From Pseudozobellia thermophila (GTDB lineage Bacteria > Bacteroidota > Bacteroidia > Flavobacteriales > Flavobacteriaceae), in the NCBI RefSeq assembly GCF_900141855.1, contig NZ_FQYU01000004.1:248001-312000 (forward strand): a stretch of DNA of 64,000 nt, written 5' to 3'. Of the stretch, positions 7,055-16,240 are shown one piece after another (the stretch's first letter is position 1; every line of letters starts with the position of its first letter). The translations under genes and the position numbers were made by a program. Under the pieces are notes generated by a model. The model saw nothing but the letters and a program-made list of their open reading frames with translations. It did not search any database and was not told the DNA's origin.

Positions 7055-10018
7055 TTATTGTTCCATTGCCCCCGTATCGCAATGCATCAGTTCCTTCTTG
7101 TTTTGTTGGGGCGCTTGGGTCTTATGGCCACTTTCCTTGGCCGTTAGCATTTGGTCGATCAAAAGGTTCCTTTCCCTTTTCACCGCTTCCCGTAATTTTG
7201 CGTCCTTTTCCAAATCGAAGAAGACGGCCCCTTCTATCATGGTTATTTCGGCCTTGGCGTATACCGATAGCGGATTGTCGCTCCAAAGGACCAAATCGGC
7301 GTCCTTGCCTTCCTTAATACTACCGGTCCTATCATCCAAATGCAACAGTTTCGCCGGATTGATGGTTACCGTCTTCCAGGCTTCATGTTCCGTCATCCCC
7401 CCATATTTGACCGTTTTGGCGGCCTCTTGGTTCAACCGGCGTATCATTTCGCGGTCGTCGCTGTTGATGGCCACGGTAATCCCTTGGTCGTGCATAATGG
7501 CCGCATTGTAAGGTATGGCGTCGTTTACCTCGAACTTGTAGGCCCACCAATCGCTAAAGGTGCCAGCGCCGACCCCGTGTTGCCTCATTTTGTCGGCCAC
7601 CTTGTAACCCTCCAGGATATGGGTAAAGGTATTGACCCTGAACCCGAATTTCTCGGCTACCTTCATCAACATATTGATCTCGCTCTGCACATAGCTATGA
7701 CAGCTGATAAAACGTTCGCCATTTAATATTTCCACCAAGGTTTCCATTTCCTCATCGTGGCGGTAGGCCGCCCCACTTTTCTTTTTGGCCCCGTATTCCT
7801 TGGCCCGCTGAAAATAATCGATAAACACCTGCTCTACCCCCATTCGGGTCTGTGGGAAACGGCTGTAACTGCCCCAATTGCTCTGTTTGACATTTTCGCC
7901 CAAGGCGAACTTGATAAACTTAGGTGCATTTTCATAGACCATATTTTCAGGACTTTCGCCCCATTTGAGTTTGATGATGGCCGATTGCCCGCCAATGGGG
8001 TTGGCCGAACCGTGCAATAATTGTAGCGAGGTAACACCGCCGGCCAGGGCATGATAAATCCCCCTATCCTCATAATCCAACACATCGGTCATTTTAACTT
8101 CGGCCGAAGAATTATGGCCGGCCTCGTTAATGGCCAAGGCCGCTATATGACTGTGTTCGTCGATGATTCCCGCGGTTAAGTGCTTTCCTGTCGCATCAAC
8201 GACCTTGGCAGCACCTGCCTTTATATCCTTTCCTATTTTTGCGATTTTCCCATTTTTCACCAGAACATCGGTGTTTTCAAGAATACCGGCATCCTCACTT
8301 GTCCATACGGTAGCATTCTTGAACAAAACCGTTTCCTGCCGGGGAATCGACGCGTACCCATAACCAACATTCGGATAGGTTATGGCGACCATATTTGGCC
8401 CTGTAGCCCCTTTTTCCTTTTTCTTTTTGTCGATTGTCCCCGTTTTAACGGCCTCAAATGTAGTTTCCTTTCCATCGGAAAGTACGGCCCGCCCTTTAAG
8501 CTTGTCATCGTCAGGGTCTACTAAGGCCGTTAAGCGGTAACTTGTATTCTCCTTGCCATCGACCAATGAGAGTACCAACCATTCGTTGCCGTAATTGAGC
8601 TTGGCCTTTAGCTTTACGGTATCGCGTTTTACCTCTGCCTTCGGGCTGGTAGGTTCGCCTTTAATGGACAGGGAGAAGTTTTGTCCGTCAACGACGAGCT
8701 TATATTCCCCATGAATATCTTTCAAAAACATATCGTTTACAATGTTTCTCTTTCCCTGAACCCAATTTTCATAGAGTATGGTCCCTTTTTCAAAAATATC
8801 GCCCGAGGTGATCAAAAAGTTGGCATAGCGGCCAGGCTGCAACGATCCTATCTCGTCCGATTTTCCCAAAATATCGGAAGGCACAGTGGTAAGTGCCTCC
8901 AATGCCTTTGTTTTTGGGAGTCCGTATTGAATGGCCTTTCTTATTTTGTCGTTGAATTCTTGGGGAGATTTTAAATCGTGTAACGTAAGGGAAAAGGGAA
9001 CTCCGTGTTCAGCCAGTATTTTAGGGTTGGCCGGGGCTTGGTTCCAGTGCCGCATATCCTCCAATGACACATAGGCGGCGGCATAGGGGTCGGAAACATC
9101 ATAGGCTTCGGGAAAGTTCAGGGGCAAGATCAATTTGGCGTTGGTCGCCTTGATATCGGCCACCCGCTCGTACTCATCCCCTCCACCCAATATGGCGTAC
9201 TGAATTCCGAACTTGTCGCCAATACCATCGGCCCTTAGCACGTTGCCCTTATCTTCGGCGGCGAAAATCTGAACGAGGTCCTTATTTCGGTTCAAAGCCT
9301 CCAAAGAACGGTCTTTGGTGTCTACGTGGCCTTTGGCGTACCAATCGGCGTCGTAATACATTTGTCGCAAAAGGGCCATGGCCCCCATCAACGAGGTAGG
9401 GTACGACTGCCTTTTGGCCACACTTCTCTTAAATGAAAAATACTGCGCCGAGCGGTCGTCGAGTATGCGCACGGCATCGTTATCTTCCCTGTTCAGGGCC
9501 ACCAAGACCCCCGTACCCCGGGCAATACCGTCCTGAATGTGGGTATTGACCACGCCAAACCCTACCTTTCTTAGGCTTTTGGCAACAGAATCGTCGTACG
9601 TAAACTTGTCGATTGCATCATTTTCAGGCATGATATGATCGTTCCAATAAAACCCTTCCCGGGAAGGTCCGTACTCCGCCGAACGTCCCTTGGCCGAGAA
9701 CTTTTTCGGTTTGGCCACGCCAAAACTGGAGAATACATCGATAAAGGAAGGATAGATCCATTTACCTGAAACATCAACGACGACGGTGTTTTTAGGCAAG
9801 GTTACCGACTTGCCCGCCTGAACCACTTTTCCTTCGCGGATCAACAAGGTTCCCTTGTCGACCACCTGCACGGGGGTCACGTAGATCTTGGCATTGACAA
9901 AGGCCATGTAATTGTTGTTTTTGGCCTTGACCTGGTCGTTTACGGGAAAATAATCCTGGGCGGACATTTGGGCGCAGCCCAAGAAAAAAAGCAATAAATA
10001 AACCTGTAGTCTGTTCAT
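7055..10018 (-). CDS. Large exported protein with two amidohydrolase modules
   Basis: A 987-residue protein with a signal peptide containing a possible lipobox-like FLGCAQ. It has two amidohydrolase modules in series. The N-terminal one (about 40-430) has PSFIDVFSSFG in place of DxHxH and looks inactive. The C-terminal one (about 560-975) keeps DEHSH (H622, H624), H774, H800 and D854 in AINSDD, a plausible metal centre. A beta-rich linker (430-555) separates them. Related Bacteroidota proteins are imidazolonepropionase/dipeptidase-like; the substrate cannot be told. It is followed by a third, degenerate module as a separate gene. Confidence 0.85.
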   Translation of the reverse strand: MNRLQVYLLLFFLGCAQMSAQDYFPVNDQVKAKNNNYMAFVNAKIYVTPVQVVDKGTLLIREGKVVQAGKSVTLPKNTVVVDVSGKWIYPSFIDVFSSFGVAKPKKFSAKGRSAEYGPSREGFYWNDHIMPENDAIDKFTYDDSVAKSLRKVGFGVVNTHIQDGIARGTGVLVALNREDNDAVRILDDRSAQYFSFKRSVAKRQSYPTSLMGAMALLRQMYYDADWYAKGHVDTKDRSLEALNRNKDLVQIFAAEDKGNVLRADGIGDKFGIQYAILGGGDEYERVADIKATNAKLILPLNFPEAYDVSDPYAAAYVSLEDMRHWNQAPANPKILAEHGVPFSLTLHDLKSPQEFNDKIRKAIQYGLPKTKALEALTTVPSDILGKSDEIGSLQPGRYANFLITSGDIFEKGTILYENWVQGKRNIVNDMFLKDIHGEYKLVVDGQNFSLSIKGEPTSPKAEVKRDTVKLKAKLNYGNEWLVLSLVDGKENTSYRLTALVDPDDDKLKGRAVLSDGKETTFEAVKTGTIDKKKKEKGATGPNMVAITYPNVGYGYASIPRQETVLFKNATVWTSEDAGILENTDVLVKNGKIAKIGKDIKAGAAKVVDATGKHLTAGIIDEHSHIAALAINEAGHNSSAEVKMTDVLDYEDRGIYHALAGGVTSLQLLHGSANPIGGQSAIIKLKWGESPENMVYENAPKFIKFALGENVKQSNWGSYSRFPQTRMGVEQVFIDYFQRAKEYGAKKKSGAAYRHDEEMETLVEILNGERFISCHSYVQSEINMLMKVAEKFGFRVNTFTHILEGYKVADKMRQHGVGAGTFSDWWAYKFEVNDAIPYNAAIMHDQGITVAINSDDREMIRRLNQEAAKTVKYGGMTEHEAWKTVTINPAKLLHLDDRTGSIKEGKDADLVLWSDNPLSVYAKAEITMIEGAVFFDLEKDAKLREAVKRERNLLIDQMLTAKESGHKTQAPQQNKKELMHCDTGAMEQ

Positions 10019-10169
10019 ATCTGGGTTGGCTTGAAAAAACGTTCTAAAAATAGATAAAGGATGTTATAAAAAGAAATAATAGGGCAAGCCGATGGCCTTT
10101 TTCCATACCTTTTAAAAGAGCATCGGATTTTCTGGGAAAATGGAATAAAAAGACCACTTTACCGGTCAC

Positions 10170-11258
10170 CTAGCCAGTTGAGAGGGGATGCTTCTCGTGA
10201 TAGCCCACCATAAGCTCCACAATTTTACTGTAGCTCTTGATACCGTCTTTCTGTTGGTTGGCCTTCAAGAAGGTATTGAATACCGATTTGAACACGGGCT
10301 CGAACGGATTGGCATACTTCGCATTAAATTCGCTAAGTTCTTGGTAATTGGCCCTAACCCCCCCATTGACACGGCCGAGCAGATCGTCGAACTTTGCCTT
10401 GTCGCTTCGCCGAACGGCGCTCAGGCAATGGCTAAGGGCATAGGCCGCGGCCGAATATCGAAAATAGATGTCGTCGCTTTTCATGGTGACCAAGTAACCG
10501 ATGAAATTGGTCTCGTTTTCTTTGGAGTATCCCACCTGATGCCCCACTTCATGTGCACTTACCACCGGAAAACGAAAGACCGGCGTCAGGGCATTTACCT
10601 GGGCCTCGTTGGTAAAGGGGTTAAGATAGCCCCCTATTCCCAAATAACTGGAAAGGGTACTGTACATCGATTTTTTAAGGCTGGGACGATTATAGGCCAA
10701 AAAAGGGAATTGATCCGACAAGCGATCGTATTCGGCAATGGTCTTTTCAAAGATTTCAGTCCGGTCGTAAGGCACTTCAACCCTTAGGGTGCTATCGCCG
10801 GTTATTTGTTCTTGAAGGGCATTGACCTGTACGACCAAACGCTCCGACAGATCGATGACCTCGGCGGTGGTAATGCTATCCCTTATGCCAAAATTATCGG
10901 CTAGGGGCTCCCGATAATAATTGAGTCCCCAAACCAAATTAAAGGTAAAGTAAAACACCGACAACACGACGAACACATTTCTAACAAACTCCAAGGGGCG
11001 AGCCTTGATGCGCTTTCGGTTTTTGACCATATACCTTAGGGCCAATACCAAGAGCAGGGTATAAATAATTTCCCCGACGGAAAACGGCACCCATCCCCAA
11101 AGAAACCTAAAAAAACGGCTAATGACGGGGTAAATGCCCTTGCTGTAGTAGTTTTCGACCACCTCAGGATGGCTCCCAAGCCATACGACGAGAAGAACTT
11201 GGGGCACCAAGGCCAAGGCTATGGCATTTTTTAATGTATTGTTCAACTTCTGAAACAC
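10170..11258 (-). CDS. DUF3810 membrane protein with HExxH motif
   Basis: A 362-residue membrane protein starting at GTG; no ATG is available near the N terminus. Membrane segments are at about 10-30, 45-75 and 93-113, followed by a soluble domain. That domain carries HEVGH at 236-240 and nearby acids in YSKENETNF, the arrangement of a gluzincin metalloprotease, so proteolysis is plausible but untested for this family. It is divergent from pepD, with TAATTTTG on the minus strand at 11325-11332 as the likely promoter. Confidence 0.82.
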   Translation of the reverse strand: MFQKLNNTLKNAIALALVPQVLLVVWLGSHPEVVENYYSKGIYPVISRFFRFLWGWVPFSVGEIIYTLLLVLALRYMVKNRKRIKARPLEFVRNVFVVLSVFYFTFNLVWGLNYYREPLADNFGIRDSITTAEVIDLSERLVVQVNALQEQITGDSTLRVEVPYDRTEIFEKTIAEYDRLSDQFPFLAYNRPSLKKSMYSTLSSYLGIGGYLNPFTNEAQVNALTPVFRFPVVSAHEVGHQVGYSKENETNFIGYLVTMKSDDIYFRYSAAAYALSHCLSAVRRSDKAKFDDLLGRVNGGVRANYQELSEFNAKYANPFEPVFKSVFNTFLKANQQKDGIKSYSKIVELMVGYHEKHPLSTG

Positions 11259-11324
11259 TTTGATCGTATTGAAAACGGCCGAAAAGCCCCAACTGTTCGG
11301 GGGGACAATATTTTATTTAGACTT

Positions 11325-11332
11325 CAAAATTA
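11325..11332 (-). promoter_or_regulatory. Predicted -7 box for the DUF3810 gene
   Basis: The minus strand reads TAATTTTG, matching TAnnTTTG, 66 nt before the GTG start. It lies back to back with the pepD box at 11366. Confidence 0.4.
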
Positions 11333-11365
11333 ACCAAATATCCGCCATAGCAATTTTCGAGTGCT

Positions 11366-11373
11366 TATTTTTG
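11366..11373 (+). promoter_or_regulatory. Predicted -7 box for pepD
   Basis: TATTTTTG matches TAnnTTTG and ends 17 nt before the pepD ATG, so the leader would be about 10-13 nt. Confidence 0.55.
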
Positions 11374-11390
11374 CGGTAAAATTTCAGCAT

Positions 11391-12851
11391 ATGAACGAAG
11401 CAATACGAGAATTGGAGCCGACACGGGTATGGAACAAGTTCGCCGATCTGAACGCCGTACCCCGGCCCTCGAAGAAAGAGGGAAGGGTGATCCAGTTTAT
11501 GATGGATTTTGGCCAATCGCTCCATTTGGAAACCCTAAGGGACGATGTGGGAAACGTTATCATACGAAAACCGGCATCCAAAGGTTTTGAGGACAGGAAA
11601 ACGGTTACCCTTCAGTCGCATTTGGACATGGTGCACCAAAAAAACAACGACACCGATTTCGATTTTGACACCCAAGGCATCGAAATGTTCGTGGAAGACG
11701 GCTGGGTAAAGGCCAAGGGTACCACGCTCGGGGCCGACAACGGTCTAGGTGTTGCCGCCATCATGGCCCTATTGGAAAGTACGGATATCGAACACCCGCC
11801 CATCGAAGCCCTCTTTACCATCGATGAGGAAACGGGAATGACCGGTGCCATGGGACTTAAAGGCGGTGTACTTCAAGGGGAAATTTTATTGAACCTCGAT
11901 ACCGAGGAAGACGACGAACTCGACATAGGCTGTGCCGGGGGCATCGATATTACCGCCACGCGAACATACAATACCAAGCCCGTACCGAGGGCGACCATGG
12001 CCTACCAAATAACGGTCAACGGCCTACAGGGCGGGCATAGCGGTATCGATATCCACCGGGGCCTGGGCAATGCGAATAAAATAATGAACCGCATTCTATA
12101 CAACGGGTCGACCCGGTTTATGATGCGTATTTCGGAAATTGAGGGCGGCGGTCTCCGCAACGCCATCCCCAGGGAAAGTGTCGCCAAGATTGTTCTTTTA
12201 AAAAAACAATCGGATGAATTTGAGGCGGCCCTCCAAGAATGGACGGCTACGATAAAAGAAGAGCTCAAGCACCAAGAACCGGGCCTTAACATCGCCATCG
12301 AAGAGATAAAATTGCCAAAAACGGTAATGGGTCTTGGGGCCCAAGAGCGTTTGTTGAAGGGAATCTATACGGCGCATAACGGGGTCTATGCCATGAGCGC
12401 GGCTATTCCCGACCTGGTAGAGACCTCCAACAACATAGCCCGCGTTCGCGTCAAGGATGGGGAAATCGAGGTGGCCTGCCTTACGCGATCATCGGTCGAT
12501 TCGGCCAAAATGGACCTTGCCCATGCCCTGAAATCGGCGTTTGAACTGGCGCGATGCGACGTGAGTTTTAGCGGCTCCTACCCTGGGTGGTCGCCCAACC
12601 CCAATTCGTCGATACTCAAGGTGGCCGAAAAAAAATACGAACAGATGTTCGATGAAAAACCGAAAGTCGTGGCCTGCCACGCCGGTCTGGAGTGCGGTAT
12701 CCTGGGGCAGAACTATCCGGATATCGACATGATCAGTTTTGGCCCTACCATACTGGGCGCCCATTCACCGGATGAACGGGCAAGCGTTTCATCGGTGCAA
12801 AAATTCTGGAAATTCCTTTTGGAAATTTTAAGGGATACCCCGAAAGCATAA
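11391..12851 (+). CDS. pepD: Aminoacyl-histidine dipeptidase (M20 family)
   Basis: PepD is a cytosolic dizinc peptidase of family M20 that cleaves Xaa-His and other dipeptides. The 486-residue protein carries QSHLDMVHQK (zinc ligand H77), LGADNGLG (bridging D116), TIDEETG (catalytic E146 and zinc ligand E147), CHAGLECG and GAHSPDE. The ATG at 11391 was chosen over an upstream GTG at 11361 because that GTG lies before the -7 box. A strong bidirectional terminator follows directly after the stop codon. Confidence 0.94.
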   Translation: MNEAIRELEPTRVWNKFADLNAVPRPSKKEGRVIQFMMDFGQSLHLETLRDDVGNVIIRKPASKGFEDRKTVTLQSHLDMVHQKNNDTDFDFDTQGIEMFVEDGWVKAKGTTLGADNGLGVAAIMALLESTDIEHPPIEALFTIDEETGMTGAMGLKGGVLQGEILLNLDTEEDDELDIGCAGGIDITATRTYNTKPVPRATMAYQITVNGLQGGHSGIDIHRGLGNANKIMNRILYNGSTRFMMRISEIEGGGLRNAIPRESVAKIVLLKKQSDEFEAALQEWTATIKEELKHQEPGLNIAIEEIKLPKTVMGLGAQERLLKGIYTAHNGVYAMSAAIPDLVETSNNIARVRVKDGEIEVACLTRSSVDSAKMDLAHALKSAFELARCDVSFSGSYPGWSPNPNSSILKVAEKKYEQMFDEKPKVVACHAGLECGILGQNYPDIDMISFGPTILGAHSPDERASVSSVQKFWKFLLEILRDTPKA

Positions 12852-12855
12852 AAAA

Positions 12856-12877
12856 AAGGGCCGATTTATCGGCCCTT
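12856..12877. terminator. Bidirectional terminator between pepD and the DUF805 gene
   Basis: A 9-bp perfect stem (AAGGGCCGA / TCGGCCCTT) with a 4-nt loop, preceded by an A run and followed by a T-rich tract. It sits between convergent genes and can serve both. Confidence 0.85.
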
Positions 12878-12894
12878 CTCTTTTAGAGGTTGGA

Positions 12895-13251
12895 CTATAC
12901 CTTTTGCATAGCCGATTCTTTTTCCCCTTTGGGATCGGGCCCGTATTGGTTATCGGTATGCTCCCCTTCCGTACAGGCCAAAACCAGGTTATAGATCGGG
13001 ACGATAATGTACCAGCCGCTTTTTCCCACATCGTGCATTCGGCGAACTCCTACGGCGATTCCCGGAATCAATACGCCCAAGGAATACAATACATACACCA
13101 TAACCAAGGCAGGGGTTTCCGTAACCGCCGACAAGATCAGCAAGCCGTACGAAATCAAGATATTGAACAAAAAGAACATCCAATACTCCTTCCGTCTTGC
13201 CCTTCCTGAGAAATTTGCATAATTCTGCAATGCTTTTAAGTACCAATTCAT
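12895..13251 (-). CDS. DUF805 membrane protein
   Basis: A 118-residue inner-membrane protein with the DUF805 features [12 protein letters not shown] (about 15-26), three hydrophobic segments (about 24-42, 48-66 and 80-92) and the [10 protein letters not shown] motif near residues 70-79. Function unknown. It is a single gene flanked by terminators on both sides. The C-terminal tail is polar and charged. Confidence 0.9.
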   Translation of the reverse strand: MNWYLKALQNYANFSGRARRKEYWMFFLFNILISYGLLILSAVTETPALVMVYVLYSLGVLIPGIAVGVRRMHDVGKSGWYIIVPIYNLVLACTEGEHTDNQYGPDPKGEKESAMQKV

Positions 13252-13381
13252 AAAAATAAGATTTAGGGTTATAAATTCAAGAACGCTATTTATGGGTGCG
13301 TATTATTTATTTTAGACGAACTGCACTTTTGGGGTGTTCCTTAAAGCGTCCCTTCTTTCATTCAACGAGGGCAAGGCATAA

Positions 13382-13410
13382 AAAAAGACCCGTCTGCGAC
13401 GGGTCTTTTT
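13382..13410 (-). terminator. Terminator of the gldI/PPIase operon
   Basis: A 13-bp perfect stem (AAAAAGACCCGTC / GACGGGTCTTTTT) with a 3-nt loop, 23 nt beyond the stop of the cyclophilin/FKBP gene. T runs exist on both strands, so it could also work in the plus direction. Confidence 0.85.
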
Positions 13411-13433
13411 GTTAACTGTAATCGGGGCAACTA

Positions 13434-14555
13434 CTACTCCCCTTCGACTATTCCGGTGATTTCAAGGTCGAACACCAAATCGGCATTGGGGGGTATCGGC
13501 CCGGTACCTTGTGGACCGTATCCGAGGTGTGACGGAATAAAAATTCGTTTTTTATCACCTACCTTCATGTTCAGAAGTCCCTCTTTAAAGCCGGCGATAA
13601 GGCCTGCATCGGGACTATAGGTCATTGGAATCGGTTCATAACCGCCTCCGAGTTTTCTGCGCTCATCGTATTTATTGTACTTGCTTGCCACCTCTTCGTA
13701 GTTGCTGTCGAACAAGGAGCCATCTTCCAAATACCCGGCATAACGGACCAAAACGCGTTGGCCGACCTTGGGCTTGGGGCCCTCGCCTTCCTTTAAGGTT
13801 TTCATTTTCAGACCGGAAGGAAGTTCCTCGGCCTCTTCCTTTTCTGCGGATAGCACCTTGACGAAATCGCCCTTCATCTTCTCAAAAGCCGCAATTTTAG
13901 CCTCTTCCTCGGCAAAATAGTCGGACATAACCTGGACGGCATCGAATTTTTTGGCCTCTTTTCCATTTCTTACTATCTCTACCCTGTTCATTACCACATC
14001 GGTGACGGGGCGGTCTTTTGCACCTGGATCTTGTGAGGTCTCTACATTGGCTATCGAATCTACCACATCCAAACCTTCAACCACCTCTCCAAAAACCGCA
14101 TGTCTGCCGTTCAAGAAAGGAGTGGCCTTATGGGTAATGAAAAATTGGCTTCCGTTCGTGGCCGGTCCGGAATTGGCCATGGACAAAATGCCCTTTTTGT
14201 CGTGGACCAAGGAATCGTGTATTTCGTCCTTGAACTTATAGCCCGGATTGCCCCTTCCCGTACCGGTGGGATCCCCTCCTTGGATCATGAAATCCTTGAT
14301 CACCCTATGAAAGATGACCCCATCGTAGTACCGTTTGCCTTTTAGACTATCGGTGACAAAGGGGTTTTCGCCTTCGGCCAACGAAACAAAGTTCGCTACC
14401 GTAACCGGGGTTTTTTCGTATTCGAGTTTTACGATGATATCCCCCTTGGTGGTCTGTATATCGGCGAAAAGTCCGTCCCCCAATTCCGAATATTGACTTT
14501 TACAACCCGCCAAAACCGTTCCCAGGCCCAATAAGGCCAAATATATTTTCTTCAT
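13434..14555 (-). CDS. Lipoprotein with fused cyclophilin and FKBP prolyl isomerase domains
   Basis: A 373-residue lipoprotein (lipobox LAGC near residue 18) with two unrelated prolyl-isomerase folds: a cyclophilin domain (about 28-195, with FHRVIKDFMIQGGD and GSQFFIT) and a C-terminal FKBP domain (about 255-372, with GQRVLVRYAGYLEDG and IPSHLGYGPQG). It would act as a foldase facing the periplasm. It follows gldI by 42 nt in the same operon, which suggests a shared role in folding envelope proteins, possibly the gliding/type IX secretion machinery; that link is inference. Confidence 0.9.
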   Translation of the reverse strand: MKKIYLALLGLGTVLAGCKSQYSELGDGLFADIQTTKGDIIVKLEYEKTPVTVANFVSLAEGENPFVTDSLKGKRYYDGVIFHRVIKDFMIQGGDPTGTGRGNPGYKFKDEIHDSLVHDKKGILSMANSGPATNGSQFFITHKATPFLNGRHAVFGEVVEGLDVVDSIANVETSQDPGAKDRPVTDVVMNRVEIVRNGKEAKKFDAVQVMSDYFAEEEAKIAAFEKMKGDFVKVLSAEKEEAEELPSGLKMKTLKEGEGPKPKVGQRVLVRYAGYLEDGSLFDSNYEEVASKYNKYDERRKLGGGYEPIPMTYSPDAGLIAGFKEGLLNMKVGDKKRIFIPSHLGYGPQGTGPIPPNADLVFDLEITGIVEGE

Positions 14556-14597
14556 TCGTTCAGTATTTGATTAATTTTTATTTGCATCCGCAACAAG

Positions 14598-15149
14598 TTA
14601 CTCCGTCACGTCTTCATTTCTTTCGATTTCCAATAAGGTCAACCTTGCCTTCAATGGAACGTTGATTCCTATTTTATTATTATCCCCGTGATAACCATAC
14701 GCGAGCGAGGAGGGAAACAAAAAAACGGCAGTTTCACCTTCTTTGAGTAGCTTAACGCTATTTCTCAAGCCTGGAAAAAGTTCCTGTTTGTCAACCTTGT
14801 ACTTTACGATTCCTATTTCTTCACCTGAGTAAATGGTATCGTTGTCAAAGCTCATTAGTTCATAGGTCATGGTCACCAGATCATCGGGCCGAGGGGTATA
14901 GACCGCTTCATCGTTCTTTGTTTCGTAGTAATACCAAGAGCCGCTTGAGCTATGTACATATTCGTGCAGGGTATCGTTGTCGATAATTCGCTGTATGGCT
15001 TTTTCTTCCTGTTCGAGGAGCTCTTTGTTCCGCTCGATCGATTCCTTAAAGAAACTTCCGGTCTTTACCTCGACCGGTCGGCGCGGTTCGGCCTCGCCAC
15101 AACTTGCAAATAAGGTTAAAACAAGACTGACAAAAATTAAGGATCTCAT
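14598..15149 (-). CDS. gldI: Gliding motility FKBP-type prolyl isomerase lipoprotein GldI
   Basis: A 183-residue lipoprotein (lipobox FASC near residue 16) with a coiled linker (about 38-58) and an FKBP-type domain (about 80-178, with LFPGLRNSVKLLKEGE and LAYGYHGDN). GldI is known in Flavobacterium as a gliding-associated prolyl isomerase. The start overlaps the stop of the DHH phosphoesterase gene (ATGA), so translation is probably coupled. A second PPIase gene follows. The GldI assignment rests on family resemblance and the neighbouring order. Confidence 0.85.
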   Translation of the reverse strand: MRSLIFVSLVLTLFASCGEAEPRRPVEVKTGSFFKESIERNKELLEQEEKAIQRIIDNDTLHEYVHSSSGSWYYYETKNDEAVYTPRPDDLVTMTYELMSFDNDTIYSGEEIGIVKYKVDKQELFPGLRNSVKLLKEGETAVFLFPSSLAYGYHGDNNKIGINVPLKARLTLLEIERNEDVTE

Positions 15150-16165
15150 GGCTTTAATAGTTCTTGGTAGTTTGGAAGCAAAGACTCAAAGCGGGCGACC
15201 GTTTCGGTCAGGGACAAGGAACTTCTCCCCCCGGCGGCATTATTGTGCCCTCCTCCTTCAAAATGCTTCCTCGCGAATTCGTTGACCGAAAAATCACCTA
15301 TGGAACGGAAGGATATCTTGATGATGCCCTCTTCATGGTTCTCGATAAAAATAACGGCAAACCTAATACCCTCGAGGGTAAGTCCGTAATTCACAAAACC
15401 TTCGGTGTCGCCCTTTTGAAAATCGTGGGCATCGAGTTCTTCCTGGCTCAAGGTAATATAGGCCGTGCTGTATTTTTCAAGGATGACCATATTCTTCAGG
15501 GCACAGCCCAAAAGATGCAATCTTGCCGGGGTATTCGTATCGTAGACCCGATGGTGTATTTCGGTGTTTTCGGCCCCCTTATCGATAAGATCGGCCACTA
15601 CCCTGTGCGTTCTGCCGGTCGTAGACCTGAATTTGAACGAACCCGTATCGGTCATTATACCCGTGTAGAGGCAGTTGGCAATTTCCGTTGTGATCCCGTC
15701 GGTACCACCGTCAACGGCCTCAATAAAATTATAGACCATTTCGCAGGTAGAACTCATGTTTACATCGGAATACATGATATCGGCATATTCGGAAGGCGCT
15801 TGATGGTGATCGATCATGACGAAGGGAACGTTTGCCTCTTCGAGGATTTTCTCCATCTGCCCTATGCGCCCCAAATGGTTAAAATCCAATGTAAATATCA
15901 ATGTCGCCCCATTTATTTTAGACCTGGCCTGGGCATTTTCCCTTTCGAAATTGAGAATGTCCCCGGACCCCGGCATCCATTTTAAAAATTTAGGATAATC
16001 GTTCGGCACCACAACCACGGCATCCTGCCCCATCTTTTTTAGATAATGCCAAAGTCCGAGGGTGGATCCAATGGCATCGCCGTCGGGATTTTTATGTGGA
16101 ACTATCACTATTTTCTGCGGCTTGGCAAGCAACTTCCTTACCGCGACGATTGTCTCAAAATTCAT
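15146..16165 (-). CDS. DHH-family phosphoesterase (NrnA-like nanoRNase/pAp phosphatase)
   Basis: A 339-residue DHH/DHHA1 protein. The motifs are PHKNPDGDAIGS (about 24-35), TLDFNHLGR, the DHH motif in VMIDHHQAP (about 118-126), YTGIMTDTG and the C-terminal GGGHNNAAGG (about 305-314). NrnA-type enzymes degrade very short RNAs and dephosphorylate pAp in the cytoplasm. I chose the ATG at 16165. An in-frame upstream start exists (16207), but the -7 box at 16171-16178 lies between them. It is the first gene of the operon with gldI. Confidence 0.9.
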   Translation of the reverse strand: MNFETIVAVRKLLAKPQKIVIVPHKNPDGDAIGSTLGLWHYLKKMGQDAVVVVPNDYPKFLKWMPGSGDILNFERENAQARSKINGATLIFTLDFNHLGRIGQMEKILEEANVPFVMIDHHQAPSEYADIMYSDVNMSSTCEMVYNFIEAVDGGTDGITTEIANCLYTGIMTDTGSFKFRSTTGRTHRVVADLIDKGAENTEIHHRVYDTNTPARLHLLGCALKNMVILEKYSTAYITLSQEELDAHDFQKGDTEGFVNYGLTLEGIRFAVIFIENHEEGIIKISFRSIGDFSVNEFARKHFEGGGHNNAAGGRSSLSLTETVARFESLLPNYQELLKP

Positions 16166-16170
16166 GGCCC

Positions 16171-16178
16171 CAAAGATA
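16171..16178 (-). promoter_or_regulatory. Predicted -7 box, start-adjacent, for the DHH gene
   Basis: The minus strand reads TATCTTTG (TAnnTTTG), with only 5 nt between the box and the ATG at 16165. Transcription would begin at or beside the start codon, giving a leaderless or nearly leaderless mRNA. Confidence 0.5.
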
Positions 16179-16212
16179 CAATTTAATACCATAGTGGTTA
16201 AAGGCAATTCTT

Positions 16213-16220
16213 TATTTTTG
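16213..16220 (+). promoter_or_regulatory. Predicted -7 box for the PhoD-like gene
   Basis: TATTTTTG ends 20 nt before the ATG at 16241. It is divergent from the DHH-gene box 35 bp away. Confidence 0.5.
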
Positions 16221-16240
16221 CCGAGACATTATTTGATAAC

